A stretch of 64,000 nt of DNA from Rubrivivax sp. GTDB lineage: Bacteria; Pseudomonadota; Gammaproteobacteria; Burkholderiales; Burkholderiaceae_C. The stretch is taken from contig JALHMT010000008.1 of the NCBI GenBank assembly GCA_022843905.1, positions 62,001 through 126,000 of the forward strand, read 5' to 3'. The position numbers were made by a program, and so were the translations under genes. Below the pieces are notes generated by a model. It saw only the letters and a list, made by a program, of their open reading frames with translations. It did not search any database and was not told where the DNA came from. Below are positions 54,149 through 61,968 of the stretch, in pieces. Within the stretch, counting starts at the first letter, position 1. Each line of letters begins with the position of its first letter.

Positions 54149-54751
54149 ATGCACATCGACTACTACTTCACCCTGCAGTCGCCCTGGGCCTACCTGGGCC
54201 ACGCGCGCTTCGTGGCCTTGGTGCGGCGCTTCGGCGCGACCGTGACGCTGCGGCCCACCGACTATGGCCAGGTCTTCCCGGTGTCGGGCGGCCTGCCGTT
54301 GCCCAAGCGCGCGCCGCAGCGCCAGGCCTACCGGCTGGTGGAGCTCCAGCGCTTTTCCGACCACCTGGGGCTGCCCATGAACCTGCAGCCCACGTACTTC
54401 CCCGTCTCGGGCGACGCCGCCGCGCGTCTGGTGCTGGCCGTGGCACGGAGCGACGGCGTGGACGCCGCGCTCGACCTCGCCGGCCGCACGATGGCCGCGG
54501 TGTGGGCACAGCAGCGCGACATCGCCGCCCCCGACACGCTGGCGGCGCTGCTCGGCGAGGCCGGCCTGCCCGGCTCGCGCCTGGGCGAGGCCGGCACCGA
54601 GGCGGTCCAGCAGGCCTACCAGCAGTGCACGCAGGCGGCCATCGACGCCGGGGTCTTCGGCGCGCCCACCTACGTCATCGACGGCGAGCTGTTCTGGGGG
54701 CAGGACCGTCTCGAGTTCGTCGAACGGCGGCTGGCGTCAGCCCCGGCCTGA
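54149..54751 (+). CDS. 2-hydroxychromene-2-carboxylate isomerase / DsbA-like family protein
   Basis: A 200-residue thioredoxin-fold protein of the HCCA isomerase (kappa GST) group, which in NahD isomerises a naphthalene breakdown product using glutathione. Family features are IDYYFTLQSPWAYLGHARF with the Ser in place of the DsbA cysteines, PMNLQPTYFPV, and GVFGAPTYVIDGELFWGQDRLEFVERRL. No aromatic-catabolism genes are near, so the true substrate is unknown. It follows uvrA by 16 bases. Confidence 0.88.
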   Translation: MHIDYYFTLQSPWAYLGHARFVALVRRFGATVTLRPTDYGQVFPVSGGLPLPKRAPQRQAYRLVELQRFSDHLGLPMNLQPTYFPVSGDAAARLVLAVARSDGVDAALDLAGRTMAAVWAQQRDIAAPDTLAALLGEAGLPGSRLGEAGTEAVQQAYQQCTQAAIDAGVFGAPTYVIDGELFWGQDRLEFVERRLASAPA

Positions 54752-54759
54752 CCCGCCGG

Positions 54760-54796
54760 CCACCCAGGCTGGGGGTGGGTCGGGGGCCTCGACCCC
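54760..54796 (+). terminator. Tandem hairpins after the isomerase gene
   Basis: CCACCC at 54760-54765 can pair with GGGTGG at 54773-54778, and GGGTCG at 54778-54783 with CGACCC at 54790-54795. They start 9 bases after the gene end and lack a T run. Possible termination or 3' end protection before the PEP-CTERM gene. Confidence 0.4.
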
Positions 54797-54824
54797 CTGA
54801 ACAAGGGGCCGGGCGCTTGTGATT

Positions 54825-54854
54825 TAACGGCGCGTTCTAACGGTCGGTTAACGG
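54825..54854. promoter_or_regulatory. Three TAACGG direct repeats upstream of the PEP-CTERM gene
   Basis: TAACGG occurs at 54825, 54838 and 54849; the last two are extended to TAACGGTCGG. Spacing is 13 and 11 bases, near one helical turn, which is typical of direct-repeat regulator sites. They lie about 100 bases before the start codon in a 200-base gap. No sigma-54 GG/GC promoter is seen there. Confidence 0.45.
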
Positions 54855-54951
54855 TCGGATTCGAAGCTAGGGGTGTGTCGAACCTGCGGCCCAGGGCCAG
54901 CAGGGGCGACGGACAGACACCACCACTGCGAACCGATTCCGGGAGCCCGTC

Positions 54952-57900
54952 ATGAACACCCAGCGCCACCGTGCACGCCTTTCACGCCGCCTGAACCGCC
55001 GGCCCTTCGAGCTGCGCAGGCACCACCTGGCGCTGGCCGCGGCCATGGTGCTGGGCGCGCTGCCTTTCGAATCGACGCAGGCGGCCACCTGCACCTGGGT
55101 CACCAACAACGGCGCCTGGAACGTGGGGGCCAACTGGAGCTGTGGCACCACCCCCGGCGGCTCGGACACGGCCGTGGTCGGCAGCGGTCTGACGGCGAAT
55201 GTCAGCGCCTTCCAGGCGACCACCACGCTGAACAACAGCGGCACGGTCAACGTGCTCAACAACTCCGGGCTGTCGCTGCAAGGCAGCAACACGAACAACG
55301 GCACCCTGTCGCTGGGATCGGCCGGCAACCTCACCGACCTGTCCATCGTCGGCGTCAGCTCGCTGCTGGGCACGGGCACGGTGTCGATGTCCAACACCCA
55401 GGCCAACCGCATCCTGGCATCGGGCGGTGCGGCCACCCTGACGCTGGGCGCCGGGCAGACGGTACAGGGCGCCGCCCAGTTCGGCGCCGGCACGGCGCTC
55501 TCGATCGTCAACAACGGGCTGGTCCAGGCCACGCAGACCAGCGGCCTGGTCATCAACACGTCAGCCGGGGTGACCAACAACGCCACGCTGCGTGCCAACG
55601 GCGGCACTCTGGTGCTGCAGAACACCGCCATCGCACAGGGCGTGTCCGGTGTCATCGAGGGTCTCGCAGGCTCGACCGCCGTGCTCAGCAACAGCACGGT
55701 CACCGGCGGCAGCTTTGCTGGCGAGGTCGAGACGGCATCGGGCGCGTTCGGCAACGTCCTCAGTGGCGTGACCAACACCGGCACCCTGCGCGTGGTGAAC
55801 AACAGCGGCTTGACGCTGGGCGGCACGCTGACCAACAACGGCACGCTGGCCCTGCAGTCGGCAGGCAACATCACCAACCTGGTGATCAGCGGCGCGCAGA
55901 GCATCGTCGGCAGCGGCACGATCACGATGTCCAACACGCAGGCCAACCGCATCACCGGCGCCGGCGCCACGTTCACGCTGGGCAGCGGGCAGACGCTGCA
56001 GGGTGCCGGGCAGATCGGTGGCGGGGCCGCCGGCTTCTCGCTGGTGAACCAGGGCACCATCGTCGCCACGCAGGCAGCCGGGCTGCTGATCAATGCCGCG
56101 GGCGGCGTCACCAACACCGGCACGCTGCGTGCAGACGGCGGCACGCTGCAATTGCAGACCACTGTCAACAGCAGCGGCGGTGCCATCGAGGCCCGCAACG
56201 GCTCGCAGGTGCAGCTGCTGGACGGCACGGTCATCAACAACGCCAGCTTCTCTGCGAGCGGTGCAGGCAGCCTGATCACCACGGTGTCAGGCGCCAGCGT
56301 GACCCTGGGCGGCGGCACGGTCGCCGGGCCGATCCAGCTGGCCAACAACTCGTTCGCCACGCTCACCGGCAACCTGGTCTACAACGGCACGCTGAGCATG
56401 GCCTCGGCGGGCAACGTCACCGACCTGCGCATCAGCGGCGCGCGCACGATCAGCGGCAGCGCGACCATCGACATGAGCAACACGACGGCCAATCGCGTGC
56501 TGGCCGCCAATGCCAGCGGCGACTCGCTGACGCTGGCCAGCGGCGTCACGCTGCGCGGCAGCGGGCAGCTGGGCAACGGCGGGCCCCTGGCCATCACCAA
56601 CAACGGCACGGTGCTGGCCAACCAGTCGACCCCGCTGCTGGTGTCCACCAGCGCGGGCCTGGTGAACAACGGCGTGATGCGCGCTGATGGGGGCACGCTG
56701 CAGTTCAGCAACGTCAGCATCAACAGCACGAACGGCAGCATCGAGGCGCTGAACGGCTCCCAGGTGCAGCTGCTCAACGGCACGGTGGTCACCAATGCCA
56801 CGCTGCTGGCCAGCGGGGCGGGCAGCGCCATCGCCGTGCCCAGCGGCAACTCGGCCACGCTGGCCGGCGGCACCCTGACCGGCTCGCTGCTCGTTGAAAA
56901 CAACGCCTCCTTGCGCATGACGGGCAACGTGTCGGGCAATGCCACCCTGTCGCTGGCCTCGGCGGGCAACCTCACCAACCTCGAGGTGGTGGGCACCCGG
57001 GCCTTGACCGGCAGCATGACGGTCAACATGTCCAACACCTCGGCCAACCGCATCTTCGGCACCGCCGCCGACACGCTGACGACGGGCGCCGGCGTGCTGG
57101 TGCAGGGGGCCGGCCAGATTGGCGGGGGCACGGCCCTGAACGTGGTCAACAGCGGCACCTGGCTGGCCAACCAGCCCAGCGCGCTCACGCTGCGCACGAC
57201 GGGCAGTGCGACCAACAACAACCTGATCCGCGCCGACGGCTCGACCTTCCAGATCGCGCAGACGCAGCTGGTGCAGGGCCCCTCCGGCGTGCTCAGCGCC
57301 ATCAACAACGGCGTGGTCAGCTTCATCGACGGCGCGCGCGTCACCGGCGGCAGCTTCGCCACCGCCAACGGGGGTGAGATGGTCGTCGGCAGCGGCCAGT
57401 CCATCGGCATCGGCGGCGTCAACAACACCGGCACCTTCAGCGTGCAGAACAACGGCGAACTGGTGCTGCGCGGCGCGCTGTCCAACAACGGCGTGCTGAA
57501 CCTGCAGTCGGCGGGCAACGCCACGAACCTGCGGGTCGATGGCAACCAGCAGATCAATGGCACCGGGGTCATCAACCTCAGCAACACCGCGGCCAACGTC
57601 ATTCGCGGCCTGGCCGCCGGCGACAGCCTCACGCTGGGTGCAGGGCAGACCCTGCGCGGCGCCGGCAGCATCGGCCAGGGCACGAACTTCGTCTTCACCA
57701 ACAACGGCACCGTGGTGGGCGACCTCGCCAGTGCGCTGGTCTTCAGCAGCACCGGCGCCGTCACGAACAACAACCAGGTGCGTGCCGACGGCGGCAACGT
57801 CGTGATCACGGCCACCAACTTCGGCCAGGGGCCGAGCGGCGTGCTCAGCGCAATCAACGGGGGCGTGGTCAGCCTGCAGGGCGGCGCCGTGATCAGTGGC

Positions 57901-60900
57901 GGCCTCCTCAGCACGGCCAGCGGCGGCCAGATCACCACGGTCAGCGGCAACACCGCCACCCTGAGCAACCTGGTCAGCAGCGGCACGTTCAACGTCGTCA
58001 ACAACTCCGACCTGATCCTCGCCGGGACGGTGACCAACAACGGCGCGTTGAACGTCACTTCGGCCGGCAACAGCACCGACCTGCGCATCTCGGGCAGCGT
58101 CACGCTGGCCGGTAGCGGCACCACCTCGATGAGCAACACGACGACCAACCGCGTCGTGGCCAATGCCGCGGGAGCGCAGCTGACGCTGGGAGCGGGACAG
58201 ACGCTGCAAGGCGCCGGGCAGATCGGTGCCGGCACGGCGATGTCGCTGAACAACCTGGGCACCATCACCGCCAACCAGCCCACGGCCTTGACGGTGTCGA
58301 TGACCGGGACCGCCAGCAACGGCGTCGGCGGCCTGATGCAGGCGACGGCCGGCACGCTGAACGTCAACATGCCGCTGATCAACAACGGCACGCTGGCCGC
58401 CAATGGCGGCACGGTGAACGCCAATGGTGCCCTCAGCGGCACGGGCACCGTGCTGGTCACCGGCACCGGGCAGATGAACATCGGCGCGTCCGGCAGCACC
58501 GGCACGCTCACGCACAACGGCACGGCTGCAAACGGTCTGGCGCTGGGCGCGAACAACCTGACCGTCAACACCGACTACACCAACGCCAACGCCGGCACGG
58601 GCAACACCTTCAACCGGCGCGCGAACGTGACGGGCACGGGCCAGATCCTGGCAGGCGGCAACGTGGGCCAGGTCATCACCGGCGCCAACGTCAGCGGCGG
58701 CAACACCGCCAACGCCACGCTGACCATCGGCAACCTGCGCGTGGGCAGCAACACCTTCAACTACCAGGTGGCCAACGCGGGCACCACCGGCCCCACCCTG
58801 CGTGGCGCGCTGCAGACCAGCGTGAACGGCGCGAACATCACCGACGCCCGCCTGTCGGGCAGCGGCGTCACCGCCGCCAACTACAACGCCGGTGCGCCAG
58901 CGGGCAGCAGCGGCAACCTGGCCGTGGTCTTCAACGCCGCCAGTGCGGGCGCGCTGGCGCCGTTGTCGGGCCAGGCCATCAACCTGCGCAGCAACTTCGA
59001 GAACATTGCCGACCAGAAGCTGAATATCGTGCTGGCCGGCGGTGCGGCGGCCTACAACCCAGCCGCGGGCAGCGCCGGCACGCCGGTGCAGGTGGCCAAC
59101 CAGCGCGTGGGCGGCAGCAACAGCGCCACGCTGCTCATCAGCAACACCGCCATCGCCGGCCCCTTCAGCGAGGACCTGAATGCCAGCGTGGCCGGCTCGA
59201 GCGGCGCAGCCAGCGGCAGCGGCAGCGTGGCCGGCCGCCTGGCCGGCACCAGCAATACCGGCGTCGGCGCCATCAGCGTCGGTGTGAACACCGCCAGCGC
59301 CGGAGCCAAGACGGGTACCGTCAACATCGACTTCCAGACCGCCGGTGCGGTGGGCGGCGCGAGCAACGGCCTGGGCATCGCCTCGGCGGGCAGCCAGGCC
59401 GTCACCGTGAACGGCAACGTCTTCCAGGCCGCGGCCGGCCAGATCGTCACGCCGGCGCTGAATTTCGGCACGCTGCAGGTCGGCCAGCAGGTCAGCCAGG
59501 CGCTGGTGGTGCGCAACACCGCCGCCGGTCCGGCCGGCTTCGTCGAAGACCTGAACGCCAGCTTCGGCGCCGCAGGCAACGCGCAGATCAGCGGCGTCGG
59601 CAGCCTGAGCGGCATCCTGGCCGGCAGCAACAGCAACGCCGGCAACGGTGCCATGACGGTCACGGTCACCGGCACTACCGCGGGTGCATTGAACAGCGGC
59701 ATCGCCGTCAACTACACCACGGCGGGCGCTGTGGCCGGCGTCAGCAACGGGCTGGGCACCGCGTCGGTGGGCAGCGAGAACTACGGCGTCAACGGCACCA
59801 TCACGGCGCTGGCCAACGTCATCAACCAGGCCAGCCCGCTGATCAACAACCCGTCGATCAACCTCGGCGCGGTGCGCGTGGGTGCCGCCTCGCCGACGGC
59901 GCTGGTGAGCCTCAGCAACCAGGCCACGGCGGCGCCGCAGGCCGCGCTGAACGCCAGCATCGCCACCGCCGGTGCCCCGGTCACCACCAACGCCGGCATG
60001 GTGTCGTTGCTGCTGCCCGGCCAGACGAACGCCAGCAGCCTGCAGGTCGGCCTGGCCACCGACATCGCCGGCAACTTCACCGGTGGCAACGCCGGCACGG
60101 CGGTGCTGACCTTGGTGTCGGACGCCAGCAACGTCGGCGGCTGCGCGCCGAATTGCCAACTCGAACTGAGCAGCCAGAACGTCACCGTCAGCGGCAAGGT
60201 CTACACCCCGGCGGTCGGCGCGCTGGCCACCACCAGTGTCGATTTCGGCGTGGTGCGTGTGGGTGACACCGTCATGGCGCGCAACATCACGGTGACCAAC
60301 ATGGCCGCCAGCACGGCCCTCAACGACACCCTGCGGGCCACGCTCTCCGGCGTCGGTGGCCCCTTCAGCGGCGGCGGCGCCGTCGCAGGCGTGGCCGCGC
60401 AGGGCAGCGGCAACATCGCCGTGGGCCTGAACACCAGCACGGCCGGTGTCTTCAGCCAGGGCGGCAGCGTCGGCTTCCTGAGCCAGAACGCCGACATGGC
60501 CGATGTCTCCGGCGGTGCTGCCGGCGCCGTCCAGGTGAATGCGCAGGTCAACAACCTGGCCAACGCCGACTTCGACTTCCTCGGCGGCCTGGGCCTGCTC
60601 ACGCAGCTCAATGCCACCGACTTCGTGCTCGATCTCGGCAACCTGCTGCTCGGCGCCACGGTCAGCAGCACGCTGGGCCTGTCCAACGACGTCGCCGGCC
60701 CGGCCGACGTGCTCGGCGGCGCCTTCGACCTGTCGGCGGTGAACGACTTCTCGCTGGACGCCGACTGGCTGCAGACGCTGGCCGGCCTGCAGGCCGGCGA
60801 CGGCGTCGGCAGCCTGGACATCGACTTCTTCGCCGGCAGCCTGGGGGCTGTGAGCGACGAAGTGATCTTCAACGGCCGCGGCACCAATGCCTCGGATCCC

Positions 60901-61053
60901 AACGGCCTGGCCCAGGTCCGTCGGCTGATCATCCGCGCCAACGTGATCACCGACAACGGCGGCACGGTGCCGGAGCCCGGCTCGCTGATGCTGGTGCTGG
61001 CCGCCGCGGTCGCGGCGCTGATCGCCCGTCGCCGCCGCGGCGTGGTGCAGTGA
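54952..61053 (+). CDS. Giant repetitive PEP-CTERM surface protein
   Basis: A 2033-residue exported protein. A long basic n-region and hydrophobic segment (HHLALAAAMVLGALPF) with a cut near residue 45 are followed by six repeats of 180-185 residues. The repeats are anchored by an MSNTxANRI-type motif at about 146, 326, 508, 693, 876 and 1059, each preceded by SAGNLTDL and followed by LGAGQTLQGAGQIG-like segments. From about 1230 come choice-of-anchor-D-like beta repeats (LNFGTLQVGQQVSQALVVRN, VDFGVVRVGDTVMARNITVTN). The end is a PEP-CTERM signal: VPEPGS (near 2006), a hydrophobic helix, and RRRRG. It is expected to be processed by exosortase, encoded elsewhere, and displayed or released. Very rich in Gly, Asn, Thr, Ala and Ser. 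Function, perhaps adhesion or matrix, is inferred. Confidence 0.9.
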   Translation: MNTQRHRARLSRRLNRRPFELRRHHLALAAAMVLGALPFESTQAATCTWVTNNGAWNVGANWSCGTTPGGSDTAVVGSGLTANVSAFQATTTLNNSGTVNVLNNSGLSLQGSNTNNGTLSLGSAGNLTDLSIVGVSSLLGTGTVSMSNTQANRILASGGAATLTLGAGQTVQGAAQFGAGTALSIVNNGLVQATQTSGLVINTSAGVTNNATLRANGGTLVLQNTAIAQGVSGVIEGLAGSTAVLSNSTVTGGSFAGEVETASGAFGNVLSGVTNTGTLRVVNNSGLTLGGTLTNNGTLALQSAGNITNLVISGAQSIVGSGTITMSNTQANRITGAGATFTLGSGQTLQGAGQIGGGAAGFSLVNQGTIVATQAAGLLINAAGGVTNTGTLRADGGTLQLQTTVNSSGGAIEARNGSQVQLLDGTVINNASFSASGAGSLITTVSGASVTLGGGTVAGPIQLANNSFATLTGNLVYNGTLSMASAGNVTDLRISGARTISGSATIDMSNTTANRVLAANASGDSLTLASGVTLRGSGQLGNGGPLAITNNGTVLANQSTPLLVSTSAGLVNNGVMRADGGTLQFSNVSINSTNGSIEALNGSQVQLLNGTVVTNATLLASGAGSAIAVPSGNSATLAGGTLTGSLLVENNASLRMTGNVSGNATLSLASAGNLTNLEVVGTRALTGSMTVNMSNTSANRIFGTAADTLTTGAGVLVQGAGQIGGGTALNVVNSGTWLANQPSALTLRTTGSATNNNLIRADGSTFQIAQTQLVQGPSGVLSAINNGVVSFIDGARVTGGSFATANGGEMVVGSGQSIGIGGVNNTGTFSVQNNGELVLRGALSNNGVLNLQSAGNATNLRVDGNQQINGTGVINLSNTAANVIRGLAAGDSLTLGAGQTLRGAGSIGQGTNFVFTNNGTVVGDLASALVFSSTGAVTNNNQVRADGGNVVITATNFGQGPSGVLSAINGGVVSLQGGAVISGGLLSTASGGQITTVSGNTATLSNLVSSGTFNVVNNSDLILAGTVTNNGALNVTSAGNSTDLRISGSVTLAGSGTTSMSNTTTNRVVANAAGAQLTLGAGQTLQGAGQIGAGTAMSLNNLGTITANQPTALTVSMTGTASNGVGGLMQATAGTLNVNMPLINNGTLAANGGTVNANGALSGTGTVLVTGTGQMNIGASGSTGTLTHNGTAANGLALGANNLTVNTDYTNANAGTGNTFNRRANVTGTGQILAGGNVGQVITGANVSGGNTANATLTIGNLRVGSNTFNYQVANAGTTGPTLRGALQTSVNGANITDARLSGSGVTAANYNAGAPAGSSGNLAVVFNAASAGALAPLSGQAINLRSNFENIADQKLNIVLAGGAAAYNPAAGSAGTPVQVANQRVGGSNSATLLISNTAIAGPFSEDLNASVAGSSGAASGSGSVAGRLAGTSNTGVGAISVGVNTASAGAKTGTVNIDFQTAGAVGGASNGLGIASAGSQAVTVNGNVFQAAAGQIVTPALNFGTLQVGQQVSQALVVRNTAAGPAGFVEDLNASFGAAGNAQISGVGSLSGILAGSNSNAGNGAMTVTVTGTTAGALNSGIAVNYTTAGAVAGVSNGLGTASVGSENYGVNGTITALANVINQASPLINNPSINLGAVRVGAASPTALVSLSNQATAAPQAALNASIATAGAPVTTNAGMVSLLLPGQTNASSLQVGLATDIAGNFTGGNAGTAVLTLVSDASNVGGCAPNCQLELSSQNVTVSGKVYTPAVGALATTSVDFGVVRVGDTVMARNITVTNMAASTALNDTLRATLSGVGGPFSGGGAVAGVAAQGSGNIAVGLNTSTAGVFSQGGSVGFLSQNADMADVSGGAAGAVQVNAQVNNLANADFDFLGGLGLLTQLNATDFVLDLGNLLLGATVSSTLGLSNDVAGPADVLGGAFDLSAVNDFSLDADWLQTLAGLQAGDGVGSLDIDFFAGSLGAVSDEVIFNGRGTNASDPNGLAQVRRLIIRANVITDNGGTVPEPGSLMLVLAAAVAALIARRRRGVVQ

Positions 61054-61092
61054 GTCAACGCCGCGACGAGCGCATCCAACGAAGGAGTTCCC

Positions 61093-61407
61093 ATGACCAA
61101 GACCCAGTACGGAATCGTCACCACGGTGGCCGCACTGTGCCTGTTCACGATGCTGGCCAGCGTCTTCCTGGGTCTGGCCAACCGCAGCGCACAGCTCGAC
61201 GTGGCCGCGCGCCAGCAGTACGTGCAGCAGTCGCTGCAGCTCGAAGGGCTGTACCGCGAGATCATCCGCGCCCTGGCCGAGCTGGCCGCGCGCCACAACG
61301 ACGCCGACGTGCGCGAAATGCTGCAGCGCCATGGCATCACCTACAGCGTCGCCGCGCCGTCCGCCCCGGCGGCCGCGCCCGCAGCGCAGGCCCCAGCGCG
61401 CAAGTGA
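61093..61407 (+). CDS. Small single-pass membrane protein, first of a pair
   Basis: A 104-residue protein I do not recognise. A short N-terminus is followed by a hydrophobic helix at about 8-29, a helical stretch QQYVQQSLQLEGLYREIIRALAEL, then DADVREMLQRHGITYSV and an Ala/Pro tail ending ARK. The start has a strong GAAGGAG. It lies 39 bases after the giant PEP-CTERM gene and 25 before a second similar gene. It resembles that second product in layout and in the helix-GIT/GVT-Ala/Pro tail order. It could be an assembly or anchoring partner of the giant protein. Confidence 0.78.
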   Translation: MTKTQYGIVTTVAALCLFTMLASVFLGLANRSAQLDVAARQQYVQQSLQLEGLYREIIRALAELAARHNDADVREMLQRHGITYSVAAPSAPAAAPAAQAPARK

Positions 61408-61432
61408 CGCCACTGACGAGAGGAGGCCTGCC

Positions 61433-61897
61433 ATGAAGACCGTCTACAAGATGCCGCCCCCTGCAACTGCCGACGGCGGGTTTCCAGGCGGCCCCGAGCC
61501 CTCGGAGGCCACCGAGGCCCTGGCCGCGGCGGGCCACCGGTCGGCTGGCGAACGCGCGGCCGCGGCGCAGCGGCGCCCCCTGCCGCAGCCGCGAGAGCCG
61601 CAGCGCACCGCCTTCGTCCCGCTGCTGCTGTGCGGGCTGGCGCTGCTGGGCTGGCTGGCCTTCCAGGCGTCGCTGCTGTGGCGTGACCACCAGGTCCTGC
61701 AGGCCAGCCACGCCGGGCAGCAGCAGACGGTGGACAACGCCAGCAAGCTGCGCGGCTCGCTGGACACCCTGGCCGCCGATACGCAGCGCATGGCCGAGGC
61801 CGGCAACCCGAACGCACGGCTGCTGGTGGAGGAACTGCGCAAGCGCGGGGTCACGATCAACGCTTCGTCGCCCGTGCCTGCCGCACCACCCAAGTGA
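61433..61897 (+). CDS. Small single-pass membrane protein, second of a pair
   Basis: A 154-residue protein I do not recognise. A 60-residue Pro/Ala/Arg-rich N-terminal region is followed by one hydrophobic helix at about 61-83, then a predicted helix QQQTVDNASKLRGSLDTLAADTQRM, ARLLVEELRKRGVTINAS and a short Ala/Pro tail ending PPK. The start has AGAGGAGG. The part from the helix onward aligns loosely with the preceding 104-residue protein, suggesting an old duplication. It is followed by a regulator gene after 69 bases. Confidence 0.78.
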   Translation: MKTVYKMPPPATADGGFPGGPEPSEATEALAAAGHRSAGERAAAAQRRPLPQPREPQRTAFVPLLLCGLALLGWLAFQASLLWRDHQVLQASHAGQQQTVDNASKLRGSLDTLAADTQRMAEAGNPNARLLVEELRKRGVTINASSPVPAAPPK

Positions 61898-61940
61898 GTG
61901 CCTGACCGGGCCCGAGGCAAGGCAGGGCATGCGATCACGG

Positions 61941-61968
61941 GCTGGCGCCGCTATGCTGGCGCCAGCAT
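61941..61968. promoter_or_regulatory. Palindrome and hairpin over the start of the STAND regulator gene
   Basis: ATGCTGGCGCCAGCAT at 61953-61968 is a perfect 16-bp palindrome whose last bases overlap the ATG at 61967. GCTGGCGCC at 61941-61949 also pairs with GGCGCCAGC at 61958-61966, giving a 9-bp hairpin with an 8-base loop directly before the start codon. No ribosome site is visible. It could be a self-binding operator or a translation-blocking hairpin. Confidence 0.5.

Noticed and set aside
55381..58160. Regular repeats in the PEP-CTERM gene considered as a CRISPR-like or tandem satellite array
   Set aside because: The period is about 547 bases, the units are diverged and in frame, and they encode repeated protein domains, so they are coding repeats.
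56287..61434. A 1715-codon minus-strand open frame opposite the PEP-CTERM gene
   Set aside because: The plus strand has a signal peptide, ordered repeats and a PEP-CTERM end. The reverse frame is low-complexity and reflects the skewed codon use of the repeats.
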